From positions 1 through 26,582 of the forward strand of contig NZ_JBHTBW010000024.1 of NCBI RefSeq assembly GCF_042665195.1: DNA of 26,582 nucleotides, in the 5' to 3' direction. The notes beneath the pieces are model-generated. The model ran no database searches. It was not told the DNA's origin and saw nothing but the letters and a program-made list of their open reading frames with translations. A program made the translations under genes and the position numbers. Positions 15,249 through 22,071 of the stretch are shown here, piece by piece; within the stretch, counting starts at the first letter, position 1, and every line of letters starts with the position of its first letter. This DNA is from Laceyella putida (lineage in GTDB: Bacteria; Bacillota; Bacilli; Thermoactinomycetales; Thermoactinomycetaceae).

Positions 15249-16178
15249 TCATTTGCCCCCTTTAATCAACTGGATGCGGGGATCAATCCAACCATAAGCC
15301 AAATCGACCAAGAAATTGACCGCAATCAACAGGGAGGAATAAAACAGCGTGATTCCCATGATTAAGGGATAATCGCGATTGGAGATGCTCTCCACAAAAT
15401 ACTTGCCAATCCCCGGGATGGAGAAGATGCTCTCAATCACGAAACTGCCGGTCAACACCCCGACCGTCAGCGGGCCCAACACCGTAACCACAGGCAAAAT
15501 CGCGTTGCGGACGGTGTGCCGCACAATCACCAAAGAAGGCGGCAGGCCCTTTGCTCTGGCCGTGCGGACATAGTCTTGCGTCAATACTTCCACCATGCCC
15601 GACCTCATCAGCCGGGTCACACTGGCCAGCGGAAACGCAGCGAGCGCAATCGTGGGCATCACGGTGGAAGCAAACCCTTCCCACGTGGCCACGGGCAAGA
15701 GCGCCCACTCGACTCCCAAATACTTTTGCAGCAAAGGGGCCAACACGAAGCTGGGAACGGAAATGCCCAACACCGCGATCAACATCGAGAAATAATCAAG
15801 CCATTGGTTTCTCCTGAGCGCCGCCATGACGCCCAAGGTTAAGCCGACCGCGACCGCCAGCAACAACGCTTGCGCCCCTAACTGCGCGGAGACCGGAAAC
15901 CCTTCGGAAACAATCTCATTAATCGTGCGGGATTCGTATTTGAATGATGGCCCCAGATCAAACAACACCAAGTTTTTCATATAGTTGATATACTGAATGG
16001 GAAGCGGATCATCCAGTTGATAGTAAGCGTACAAATTTTTCAGCACTTCTTCAGGAAGCTTCTTTTCATTGCTGAACGGATCTCCCGGAATCGCTTTCAT
16101 CATCATGAATGTGACCGTCGCAATCACCCAGAGGGTGAGAACCATCTGGATCAAACGGGTCATCACATATCTGGCCAA
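15249..16178 (-). CDS. peptide-type ABC importer permease (OppB/DppB-like)
   Basis: The protein begins with ARYVMTRLIQMVLTLWVI, the usual first helix of OppB/DppB. It shows PGDPF and LDDPLPIQYINYMKNL in the first extracytoplasmic loop, the coupling loop DYVRTARAKGLPPSLVIVRH, and the IPGIGKYFVESISNRDYPL and DLAYGWIDPRI ending. I take the TTG at 16178 as start because AGGAGG lies nine bases upstream, which gives 309 residues, the family's length. An upstream in-frame ATG at 16241 would add 21 unconserved residues. It is the first gene of the importer unit and lies downstream of lysC, separated by lysC's terminator. It is unusual that no substrate-binding lipoprotein gene accompanies it. Confidence 0.92.
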   Translation of the reverse strand: MARYVMTRLIQMVLTLWVIATVTFMMMKAIPGDPFSNEKKLPEEVLKNLYAYYQLDDPLPIQYINYMKNLVLFDLGPSFKYESRTINEIVSEGFPVSAQLGAQALLLAVAVGLTLGVMAALRRNQWLDYFSMLIAVLGISVPSFVLAPLLQKYLGVEWALLPVATWEGFASTVMPTIALAAFPLASVTRLMRSGMVEVLTQDYVRTARAKGLPPSLVIVRHTVRNAILPVVTVLGPLTVGVLTGSFVIESIFSIPGIGKYFVESISNRDYPLIMGITLFYSSLLIAVNFLVDLAYGWIDPRIQLIKGGK

Positions 16179-16298
16179 ATAGCAACCCCTCCTAAATATA
16201 TCCTTGTAAGCAACATATTTTTCAATTAATTTTATCATCACTCAAATTATTATTTTCGGTCAACAAATAATTTTATTGCCCTCTGTTTATTGTCTTGA

Positions 16299-16349
16299 AA
16301 ATAAAGAAAAGGTGACCCCGCATAACACGGGATCACCTTTTCTTTATTT
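16299..16349 (-). terminator. terminator of lysC
   Basis: A 22-bp stem with one G-U pair (16299-16320 with 16328-16349) and a 7-nt loop overlaps the lysC stop codon. The arms carry A- and T-runs, so it can work in both directions. Confidence 0.9.
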
Positions 16350-17577
16350 ATACTTTCACTTCCACTTGATCCAAACCAAAAGCCGTGTGCAACCGGCGTG
16401 CCCCTTCCAGGGCCAGTTCACGCTCTACCACGCAGGAGATTTTAATCTCCGAGGTGGAAACCATTTTCACCCGAATGCCCGCTTCACTTAAGGTGGCAAA
16501 CATCTTGGCGGCCACACCTGGGCGTGTCATCATGCCAACCCCAACTGCGGACACCTTGGCCAAGCCCGCTTCATATAAAATTTTGGCAAAGCCGAGTTCC
16601 GCTTGTGCCGCTTCCAGCACTTGGCGCGCTTCAAGACCTTCTTCTTCATTTACGCTAAAGGCTACATCGACCCGCTCATGATCATGTTCACTCTGAACGA
16701 TGATATCCACATTGATATGCGCCTCCGCCAATAATCCGAATAATTTGGTTAGGGTGTTTTCATGATTTGGCAATCCCAACACCTTAATTCGCGCTACCTG
16801 CAAGTCATGTGCAATCCCTCTGACATTGTGTGAGGTTTCCATCGCATTTTCCTCCTTAACCCAGGTGCCGGGCTCATCGACAAAGCTAGAGCGCACCATT
16901 AATTGTACCTTATTTTGCAAAGCGGCTTCCACAGAGCGCGGATGGAGCACACCCGCTCCCAGATGAGCCAATTCCAACATCTCTTCGTATGAAATCTCGT
17001 CCATCTTTTGCGCCAAAGGAATGACACGTGGATCAGCGGTATAAACCCCCGTCACATCTGTATAAATCTCGCAATAATCGGCTTTTAAGGCAGAAGCCAG
17101 CACGACCGCCGTTGTGTCTGATCCGCCCCGCCCCAGCGTCGTAATCTCTTTATCTGGTGAAATCCCTTGAAATCCGGCGACAACCACGACTTCCCCTTGC
17201 TCCAACGCGTTCATGATCGTCTCCGTTTTCACGTCATTGACCATGGCCCGCCCATGGACATGATTCGTTTCAATTCCCGCTTGCCAACCAGTGAGCGAGC
17301 GCGCTTTCAGCCCTTTCTGATGCAAGGCCATGGACAACAAGGCGATACTTACCTGCTCTCCTGTCGTTAACAGCATATCCATTTCACGCGGAGAAGGGTG
17401 TGGACAAATCTCTTTGGCCATCCCAACCAAATGATCCGTAGACTTTCCCATCGCTGACACGACAGCAACACATTGCTTTCCTTGGGCATAGGTATGAGCT
17501 ATGATCTCTGCTACAGCCTGAATCCGCTCAATGCTCCCTACCGAGGTACCACCAAACTTTTGCACCACGATGCTCAT
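16348..17577 (-). CDS. lysC: aspartate kinase (Bacillus LysC type)
   Basis: This enzyme phosphorylates L-aspartate, the first step towards lysine, diaminopimelate, threonine and methionine. The 409-residue protein has the kinase start VQKFGGTSVGS, the MDMLLTTGEQVS and TGWQAGI segments, ITTLGRGGSDTTAV and YTDVTGVYTADPRV. Two regulatory ACT domains follow from about residue 265 to the end (for example VSAVGVGMMTRPGVAAKMF and VSTSEIKISCVV). Sequence and length agree closely with B. subtilis LysC (AK II), the lysine-inhibited enzyme. It contains a strong internal start for a beta subunit (separate entry) and a lysine riboswitch in its leader, so it should be repressed by lysine at the RNA level. 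Confidence 0.96.
   Translation of the reverse strand: MSIVVQKFGGTSVGSIERIQAVAEIIAHTYAQGKQCVAVVSAMGKSTDHLVGMAKEICPHPSPREMDMLLTTGEQVSIALLSMALHQKGLKARSLTGWQAGIETNHVHGRAMVNDVKTETIMNALEQGEVVVVAGFQGISPDKEITTLGRGGSDTTAVVLASALKADYCEIYTDVTGVYTADPRVIPLAQKMDEISYEEMLELAHLGAGVLHPRSVEAALQNKVQLMVRSSFVDEPGTWVKEENAMETSHNVRGIAHDLQVARIKVLGLPNHENTLTKLFGLLAEAHINVDIIVQSEHDHERVDVAFSVNEEEGLEARQVLEAAQAELGFAKILYEAGLAKVSAVGVGMMTRPGVAAKMFATLSEAGIRVKMVSTSEIKISCVVERELALEGARRLHTAFGLDQVEVKV
16840..16857 (-). promoter_or_regulatory. internal ribosome binding site and start of the LysC beta subunit
   Basis: Within lysC, AAGGAGG (16857-16851) lies eight bases before an in-frame ATG (16842-16840) that opens METSHNVRG. Translation from here gives a 164-residue ACT-domain protein ending at 16348. 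B. subtilis LysC is known to make a beta subunit of about this size from an internal start, so this site is probably functional. Confidence 0.8.
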
Positions 17578-17637
17578 GGCTACTCTCCTCTCAATTCTAC
17601 ATGGCTAGCTAGAAAAGCCTGTAAATAAACAGAAAGA

Positions 17638-17729
17638 CCACAGCAGAGAATCGCTCGCTGTCGCCTTTGTCGTCACGCTCCAGCTCGCTCATCTACTGCG
17701 GATTAGCGCTTCACAAAAGCAAAAAATCG
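17638..17729 (-). promoter_or_regulatory. probable expression platform of the lysine riboswitch
   Basis: On the minus strand the 3' arm of the aptamer's P1 stem (TCACAGAAGC) can instead pair with GCTTTTGTGA at 17720-17711. Further down, CCGCAGTAGA (17701-17692) can pair with TCTGCTGTGG (17647-17638) and is followed by the T-rich TCTTTCTGTTTATTT, a likely terminator. This suggests control by transcription termination. The assignment of which hairpin forms when is inference. Confidence 0.45.
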
Positions 17730-17883
17730 CTTCTGTGACAGTCCTGCTCCTGTTCGGACGCAGTCCCAGCCTGCCTTCTGTCGGGTCTTCCAGCAAACTT
17801 CGGCGGCCTTTCCCTTTCCTTGTTCTTCAACGGCCCGTCCTCCAAACAAGTACTCATGAAATCCGCACCTCTACTCCACAAAG
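17730..17883 (-). promoter_or_regulatory. lysine riboswitch (L box) upstream of lysC
   Basis: The minus-strand leader carries the conserved L-box pieces in order: GTAGAGGTGCGGA, AGTA, GCCGCCGAAG, GCTGGG, AACAGG and GACTGTCA. The ends CTTTGTG (near 17883) and CACAGAAG (17737-17730) can form P1. Length (about 155 nt) and position before an aspartate kinase gene agree with the class, which binds lysine and reduces expression. The start of lysC lies about 150 bases downstream. Confidence 0.9.
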
Positions 17884-18040
17884 AGTGGCGAGAATTCTGA
17901 TATAGTATTAATTTTTTTGATATTAACATAGCACAACCAAATTGGCAAGGTGAAAAAACACTCTTTTTTTCATGACTTTTAACGATATATTATTTATTAT
18001 TAATATAAAAAATGATTAAAAAGTAAAAGGTGAACCCTAT

Positions 18041-18826
18041 ATGGAACCCATGATCAAGTACCCGCGCACGCGACATTTGTCTGGCTCAGGGCTACAGCCT
18101 GGCGATGAGGATTTAACCGTCGCCTCCTATCAAGAGTTGATCGGACAACCGATTGTCATCGAAGAGAAAATGGACGGGGCCAATGCCGGCATCAGCTTCG
18201 GCCGGGACGGCACCTTGCTACTGCAAAGCCGTGGCCATTACTTGACGGGAGGCCCACGGGAGCAGCAATTTGCCTTGCTCAAAAGCTGGGCCCACCGTTA
18301 TGCCCACGAACTGTGGGATTTGTTGCAAGATCGTTACATCATGTACGGTGAATGGATGTACGCCAAACACACTGTCTTTTATACGGATTTGCCCCATTAT
18401 TTTTTGGAATTCGACATCTATGACAAACAAGCCGGCATTTTTCTATCCACCGCCAGACGGCGTGAATTCCTGGCTCGAGCGCCCTTTGTCGTTTCGGTAA
18501 GGGTGCTGTATGAAGGCATCGCCCCGCGAAAAAAACCACTGGCGGATTGGATTGGCTCCTCGCCCTTTATTGCGGTCGACCATTTGGAGAAACTGAGACA
18601 CCTGGCCACCCAACTCAAGCTTCAGCCTGAGCTGGCTATAAGGGAGACCGATCACTCCGGATTGATGGAAGGGTTATATATTAAGGTAGAAGAACATGGC
18701 CGCGTGAAAAACCGTTACAAATGGGTACGTTCCGGTTTTTTGCAAACGATCATCGACTCCGAGTCGCACTGGATGAACCGACCCCTCATCCCCAATCAAT
18801 TGCGGAAAGGGGTGAGCTTATTTTGA
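18041..18826 (+). CDS. ATP-dependent RNA ligase family protein (RNA repair)
   Basis: The 261-residue protein has the covalent nucleotidyltransferase motifs in order: motif I EEKMDGANAG with the likely AMP-accepting lysine K43, motif III MYGEWMYAKH (101-110) and FLEFDIYD (121-128), motif IV EGLYIKVE (210-217) and motif V NRYKWVR (224-230). This identifies an RNA ligase domain protein of the Rnl2-like superfamily, which seals 3'-OH and 5'-phosphate RNA ends. No C-terminal DNA-ligase OB domain is present. AAAGGTG lies eight bases before the ATG. The stop overlaps the start of the HD gene by four bases, and a kinase gene follows, so the unit encodes end-healing and end-sealing activities together. 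It is transcribed away from lysC out of an AT-rich region (17908-18040). Confidence 0.88.
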   Translation: MEPMIKYPRTRHLSGSGLQPGDEDLTVASYQELIGQPIVIEEKMDGANAGISFGRDGTLLLQSRGHYLTGGPREQQFALLKSWAHRYAHELWDLLQDRYIMYGEWMYAKHTVFYTDLPHYFLEFDIYDKQAGIFLSTARRREFLARAPFVVSVRVLYEGIAPRKKPLADWIGSSPFIAVDHLEKLRHLATQLKLQPELAIRETDHSGLMEGLYIKVEEHGRVKNRYKWVRSGFLQTIIDSESHWMNRPLIPNQLRKGVSLF

Positions 18827-19458
18827 TTGATGGAAACGCATCGGGCAACCGCCGGCACATTCTGCATGAATTCCCTTGGTTGCAAGCTCTCAGCCAAGTC
18901 CCGCAAGATCCGGAGTATCATGGGGAAGGGGATGTGCTCACCCACACCTGGATGGTGGTGGATGAACTCAGTCAGCTTCCCGCTTGGCAAATTCTGCCTC
19001 ATGAAGAGCAATCCCTGCTATTCATGGCCGCCCTCTTCCATGATATCGGCAAGGAACCCTGTACACAAATGGGCGAAGATGGCCGCTTTCACGCTCCCCA
19101 CCACGCCAAAGTGGGCGCACAGATGATACGGGAGAAAATGTTTTCCCTCCCAATCCATACCAGGGAAAATCTGGTGCAGCTTGTCCGTTACCATGGCTTA
19201 CCTTTATGGTTTTTTGAGAAACCCGATCCCGAGAGAGCGGTGATCACCGCCAGTTGGCACATTCGCCTCGATTGGGTCGCCTTGCTCGCGGAAGCGGATG
19301 TGCGCGGACGAATCTGTCCAGATCAACCGGAGTTGTTGGAACGCATCGAAATCTTTCGCCAATATGCCACCGAATTGAAATGCTACACCCAACCCCTGCC
19401 CTTTGCCAATGCGCATACGCTTCCGTTATTTTCGGAACGCCCATCTCCAAGCGACTGA
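18823..19458 (+). CDS. HD-domain phosphohydrolase (N-terminal half of an HD-Pnk-type end-healing enzyme)
   Basis: The 211-residue product from TTG 18823 carries an HD domain with H41 (VLTHTWMVVDEL), the H73-D74 doublet (ALFHDIGKEP), further histidines at 93-94 and D159 (AEADVRGR). These fit a metal-dependent phosphohydrolase. In HD-Pnk enzymes (described from Runella slithyformis) this module removes 2',3'-cyclic, 2' or 3' phosphates from RNA ends. The start overlaps the ligase stop in TTGA, and AAAGGGGTGAG precedes it. Up to PFANAH the chain continues as in HD-Pnk; it then leaves that pattern and stops after 13 unrelated residues, while the expected continuation lies in the next frame. So this is probably half of one enzyme, split by a frameshift, or a truly separate subunit. 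Confidence 0.82.
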   Translation: MIDGNASGNRRHILHEFPWLQALSQVPQDPEYHGEGDVLTHTWMVVDELSQLPAWQILPHEEQSLLFMAALFHDIGKEPCTQMGEDGRFHAPHHAKVGAQMIREKMFSLPIHTRENLVQLVRYHGLPLWFFEKPDPERAVITASWHIRLDWVALLAEADVRGRICPDQPELLERIEIFRQYATELKCYTQPLPFANAHTLPLFSERPSPSD

Positions 19459-19921
19459 CGTATTGTATGACGATACCCGGTGTGAAGTGATCCTGATGTC
19501 CGGTTTGCCCGGAGCGGGAAAAGATACGTGGATCAGCCAAACCCATCCCGATCTCCCGGTCATTTCCCTTGACCAAATCCGGCGCGAACACGGCATTTCC
19601 CCCACCGCCAACCAAGGGGAGGTGATCCAAATCGCCAAGGAGCAAGCCAAAGTCCTGTTGCGGCAAAGGCAATCATTCATCTGGAACGCAACCAATCTCA
19701 CCCGCCATTTGCGCGATCCGCTCATCGATCTGTTCGCCGCCTATGGCGCGCGCATTACGATCGTGTATATGGATGCGCCACTCGATCTCTTGCTCTCCCG
19801 CAACCGGAAGCGCAAACACGAGGTGCCTGAGGCGGTGATCCGGAAATTGGTGCGGAAATTGGAAGTGCCCACACTTACGGAAGCGCATCATGTGGAGTGG
19901 ATCACAGCCAAACAAGCCTGA
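19403..19921 (+). CDS. P-loop polynucleotide kinase (C-terminal half of an HD-Pnk-type enzyme)
   Basis: The chain shows RFRYFR and YDDTRCEV, then the Walker A loop MSGLPGAGKDTW, an LDQIRRE segment with a likely catalytic aspartate, WNATNLTR and an arginine-rich lid (LSRNRKRKHEVP). This is the 5'-OH polynucleotide kinase module of T4 Pnkp-like and HD-Pnk enzymes, which phosphorylates 5'-OH RNA or DNA ends. The open frame begins at TTG 19403, inside the HD gene in a different frame. No ribosome binding site is visible there, nor before the alternative ATGs at 19409 and 19496. Independent translation is therefore uncertain; fusion to the HD part through a frameshift is the other option. The gene ends in a terminator hairpin. 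Confidence 0.8.
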   Translation: MPMRIRFRYFRNAHLQATDVLYDDTRCEVILMSGLPGAGKDTWISQTHPDLPVISLDQIRREHGISPTANQGEVIQIAKEQAKVLLRQRQSFIWNATNLTRHLRDPLIDLFAAYGARITIVYMDAPLDLLLSRNRKRKHEVPEAVIRKLVRKLEVPTLTEAHHVEWITAKQA

Positions 19922-19948
19922 CCTCCATCCCGAGGTATCAGGCTTGTT
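19911..19948. terminator. bidirectional terminator between the RNA-repair genes and the SCP2 gene
   Basis: AACAAGCCTGA (19911-19921, including the kinase stop) pairs perfectly with 19938-19948. It lies between two convergent genes. T-runs on either side are short, so efficiency is uncertain. Confidence 0.7.
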
Positions 19949-19951
19949 CAT

Positions 19952-20275
19952 TTAAGCGGCGTAATGTTTTAACACTTTTTGCAAGCGAAGGGCGGCCTCA
20001 ACCGAGCCTTTCACTTTCAATTTGCCCATCATCAGGGCGGTCGTTGCCCCCAACTTCCCGGTCACGAGCTTCACTAGGACCTCATCTTTGATCACCAGCG
20101 TGCAAGTGGGCTCCCACTTGCTTTCCTCTGTCCACTCCGCTTTGCCTTCACTTAAACGCACTTGGTAAGTCCCGCTGGTCAGCTCCAATTGATACACATC
20201 ATCCAATTGGGCAATCCCGGCAGGGTCTTGGTTGATTTTTTCAGCCAATGAAGCGAACATGTGAATTAAGTCCAC
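19952..20275 (-). CDS. SCP2 sterol-carrier-domain protein
   Basis: The 107-residue product is a single SCP2-like lipid-binding domain. It has the typical strands (YQLELTSGTYQVRLSEGKAEW, TCTLVIKDEVLVKLVTGKL) and the closing LMMGKLKVKGSVEAALRLQKVL. Bacterial stand-alone SCP2 proteins have no settled role; binding of acyl chains or other hydrophobic molecules is the family expectation. No signal peptide is seen, so it is cytoplasmic. A GTG start at 20275 follows GAGGAGAGG. The gene is divergent from tatA and convergent with the RNA-repair genes. Confidence 0.87.
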   Translation of the reverse strand: MDLIHMFASLAEKINQDPAGIAQLDDVYQLELTSGTYQVRLSEGKAEWTEESKWEPTCTLVIKDEVLVKLVTGKLGATTALMMGKLKVKGSVEAALRLQKVLKHYAA

Positions 20276-20331
20276 AGCATTCCTCTCCTCTTCTTCATTC
20301 TAACTTGATTATAAAGCAAAAAAAGCTTTAC

Positions 20332-20360
20332 TTGGCATCTTTCTCATGAAGAGATATAAT
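20332..20360 (+). promoter_or_regulatory. sigma-A promoter of tatA
   Basis: TTGGCA (20332-20337), a 17-bp spacer and a perfect TATAAT (20355-20360), about 48 bases before the tatA start codon. This is the best sigma-A match in the window. Confidence 0.8.
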
Positions 20361-20407
20361 GGCTAAAGAATATCTCAGGCAATACCTGCCTGTTGGAGCG
20401 TGAAATT

Positions 20408-20578
20408 ATGGCTGGCATCGGTTTACCAGGACTCATCGTCATTTTGGTTGTCGCTTTATTGCTTTTCGGACCCAAAAAGCTGCCTGAATTGGGGCGCGCG
20501 ACCGGACAAACGTTAAAAATGTTTCGCGATGCGGTATCCGGCAAAGAAGAAAACAAAGAGAAAAAAGAAGATAAATAA
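20408..20578 (+). CDS. tatA: twin-arginine translocase subunit TatA/TatE
   Basis: TatA oligomers form the passage for folded proteins in the Tat export system. The 56-residue protein has the short N-terminal membrane helix (PGLIVILVVALLLF), the conserved FGPKKLPELGRATGQ hinge and amphipathic helix, and a charged lysine/glutamate tail. I start at ATG 20408 (MAGIGLPG), which fits the family and has a GGAG nine bases upstream; an earlier in-frame start at 20393 is less likely. No tatC is adjacent, so the partner lies elsewhere. Confidence 0.93.
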   Translation: MAGIGLPGLIVILVVALLLFGPKKLPELGRATGQTLKMFRDAVSGKEENKEKKEDK

Positions 20579-20580
20579 GC

Positions 20581-20612
20581 GAAAGCTCACCCCTTTGGAG
20601 TGAGCTTTCTTT
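20581..20612. terminator. bidirectional terminator between tatA and the desaturase-like gene
   Basis: GAAAGCTCAC (20581-20590) pairs with GTGAGCTTTC (20600-20609), with loop CCCTTTGGA. T-rich sequence follows for the plus strand (TTTCTTTC). The minus-strand stop codon lies inside the left arm, so the hairpin can serve both convergent genes. Confidence 0.85.
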
Positions 20613-22071
20613 CTTTCTTCTCTTCCTCTCGCTTGATCAGATGGGCGACATGCAGCCCGCTGATGGCCGCCATCGCTTGGTCGCCCCCCGGATATGTACC
20701 CGCCCCCGCATAATATAACCCTTGCCGCTTGCGATCTTTGAGCGGTTGGCGCACGGCGGTTCGAAGCCCATGAAAAGCCCGGCCATTCAACGCTCCGCCA
20801 TAAGCACCCGTCATCTCCTGCAACTCAAGTGGCCCCAACCATTTCTCCACTTCAATCTGTTCGCTCAACCCCTGCAAGCCCCAGACACGTTCCAACAAAT
20901 ACAAGAGTTGCTCGCGATATTGATCGATCTGACCCGGTTTCAGCTCCCGATTGGCCGGAACTTGGACAGAAACGCACAAATTGCTGCCCGAACCGGCACG
21001 CTCCGGCTCATACAACCCTGAGTACCCCACATAAATAAGAGGCTGATTCGGCCATGTCCGTTGCTCGAACAAATCAATGTAATGCCGCTCAATCTCCCGG
21101 GGATAAAAATAATTGTGATATTGCAAAATGGGGTAGGTTTCTTTGCAACCGAGGAATCCGACGATTTGCGAACAACTTTGTTTGCGCAAATCAGGTTGGC
21201 GGCGGCCATCGGACAATAAAGAGGCTTTCGTTTGGGCCGGGTCGATACAGGAAACCACGATATCCGCCTCCCATTTTTGCCCGCCTGCCTCCACCCCAGT
21301 CACTTGCCGTTCAGAAAGCAGGATTTGCTCGACGGCACATCCCGTGATCATCTCCACTCCCAGCAATTGGGCCAATCGAACCAAGGACTCAATGATCCGC
21401 TCATTCCCGCCTTCGACGTAAGAAACACCCTGCACCAATTCAAGGTAAGCGAACATCGCCACCACCGCCGGGGCCTTGTATGGGGAAGAACCGACATAGG
21501 TCGCGTAACGATTCATCATCGCAAGCAAGCGCGCATCATCGAAAAAACGCCGATGAAAGGTGTCCAACGGCTGCAACAGCTTCATCTTTAGCGTCGATTT
21601 CACTGATTCCAAGCCGATCAGATCAGTCCAAGAAGCGGTTGGTTGTTCCAACAGGACTTCTTCCACCCACTCATAGATCATTTGAACCGCATACAGGTAG
21701 TCCAAAAAACCCGTTCGGTTTTCCGGCGAAACGGCGGTGAGTTGCTCCGCCATCGCATCGCCATCCGCCGTCAGATCGAGAATCGATTTATTATAGAAAA
21801 AGTGCCGGCTATTGACGGGCAGCGGAATAAACCGCAACTCGGGGTCAAGAAAAGATCCGGCTTCCCTAAAAATCCGTTCAAAAATCCATGGCATCACCAT
21901 TGGGGCCGGTTCCAAATCAAATTGATATCCTCCCTCCAGTGTGAGTGAGCGACATGTCCCACCAACAAAATCTTCTTTTTCAAACAAGGTCACTTTGAAG
22001 TCCATCGTGGACAATTTGATCGCCGTGACCAGGCCCGCTATGCCCCCACCGATGATGATTCCTTTTTTCAT
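20587..22071 (-). CDS. CrtN/CrtI-type FAD-dependent desaturase or oxidase
   Basis: The 494-residue protein begins with the FAD-binding motif IIGGGIAGLVTAIKLS plus VTLFEKEDFVGG. It ends with the carotenoid-desaturase signature YYAGAGTYPGGDQAMAAISG. Length and both ends fit the phytoene / diapophytoene desaturase family (CrtI, CrtN, CrtP), which introduce double bonds into or oxidise C30/C40 carotenoids. Other members act on retinoids or unknown lipids, so the substrate is open. The ATG at 22071 overlaps the acyltransferase stop (ATGA), showing coupled translation. The partner acyltransferase recalls carotenoid acylation genes such as staphylococcal crtO, but no synthase (crtM) is in the window. 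Confidence 0.85.
   Translation of the reverse strand: MKKGIIIGGGIAGLVTAIKLSTMDFKVTLFEKEDFVGGTCRSLTLEGGYQFDLEPAPMVMPWIFERIFREAGSFLDPELRFIPLPVNSRHFFYNKSILDLTADGDAMAEQLTAVSPENRTGFLDYLYAVQMIYEWVEEVLLEQPTASWTDLIGLESVKSTLKMKLLQPLDTFHRRFFDDARLLAMMNRYATYVGSSPYKAPAVVAMFAYLELVQGVSYVEGGNERIIESLVRLAQLLGVEMITGCAVEQILLSERQVTGVEAGGQKWEADIVVSCIDPAQTKASLLSDGRRQPDLRKQSCSQIVGFLGCKETYPILQYHNYFYPREIERHYIDLFEQRTWPNQPLIYVGYSGLYEPERAGSGSNLCVSVQVPANRELKPGQIDQYREQLLYLLERVWGLQGLSEQIEVEKWLGPLELQEMTGAYGGALNGRAFHGLRTAVRQPLKDRKRQGLYYAGAGTYPGGDQAMAAISGLHVAHLIKREEEKKERKLTPKG

Noticed and set aside
17711..17929. Possible 72-residue leader peptide before lysC
   Set aside because: It is translated from the riboswitch aptamer, whose structure explains the sequence; there is no domain.
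18041..18826. DNA ligase as identity of the ligase gene
   Set aside because: The short length, lack of an OB-fold extension and the HD and kinase partners favour an RNA ligase.
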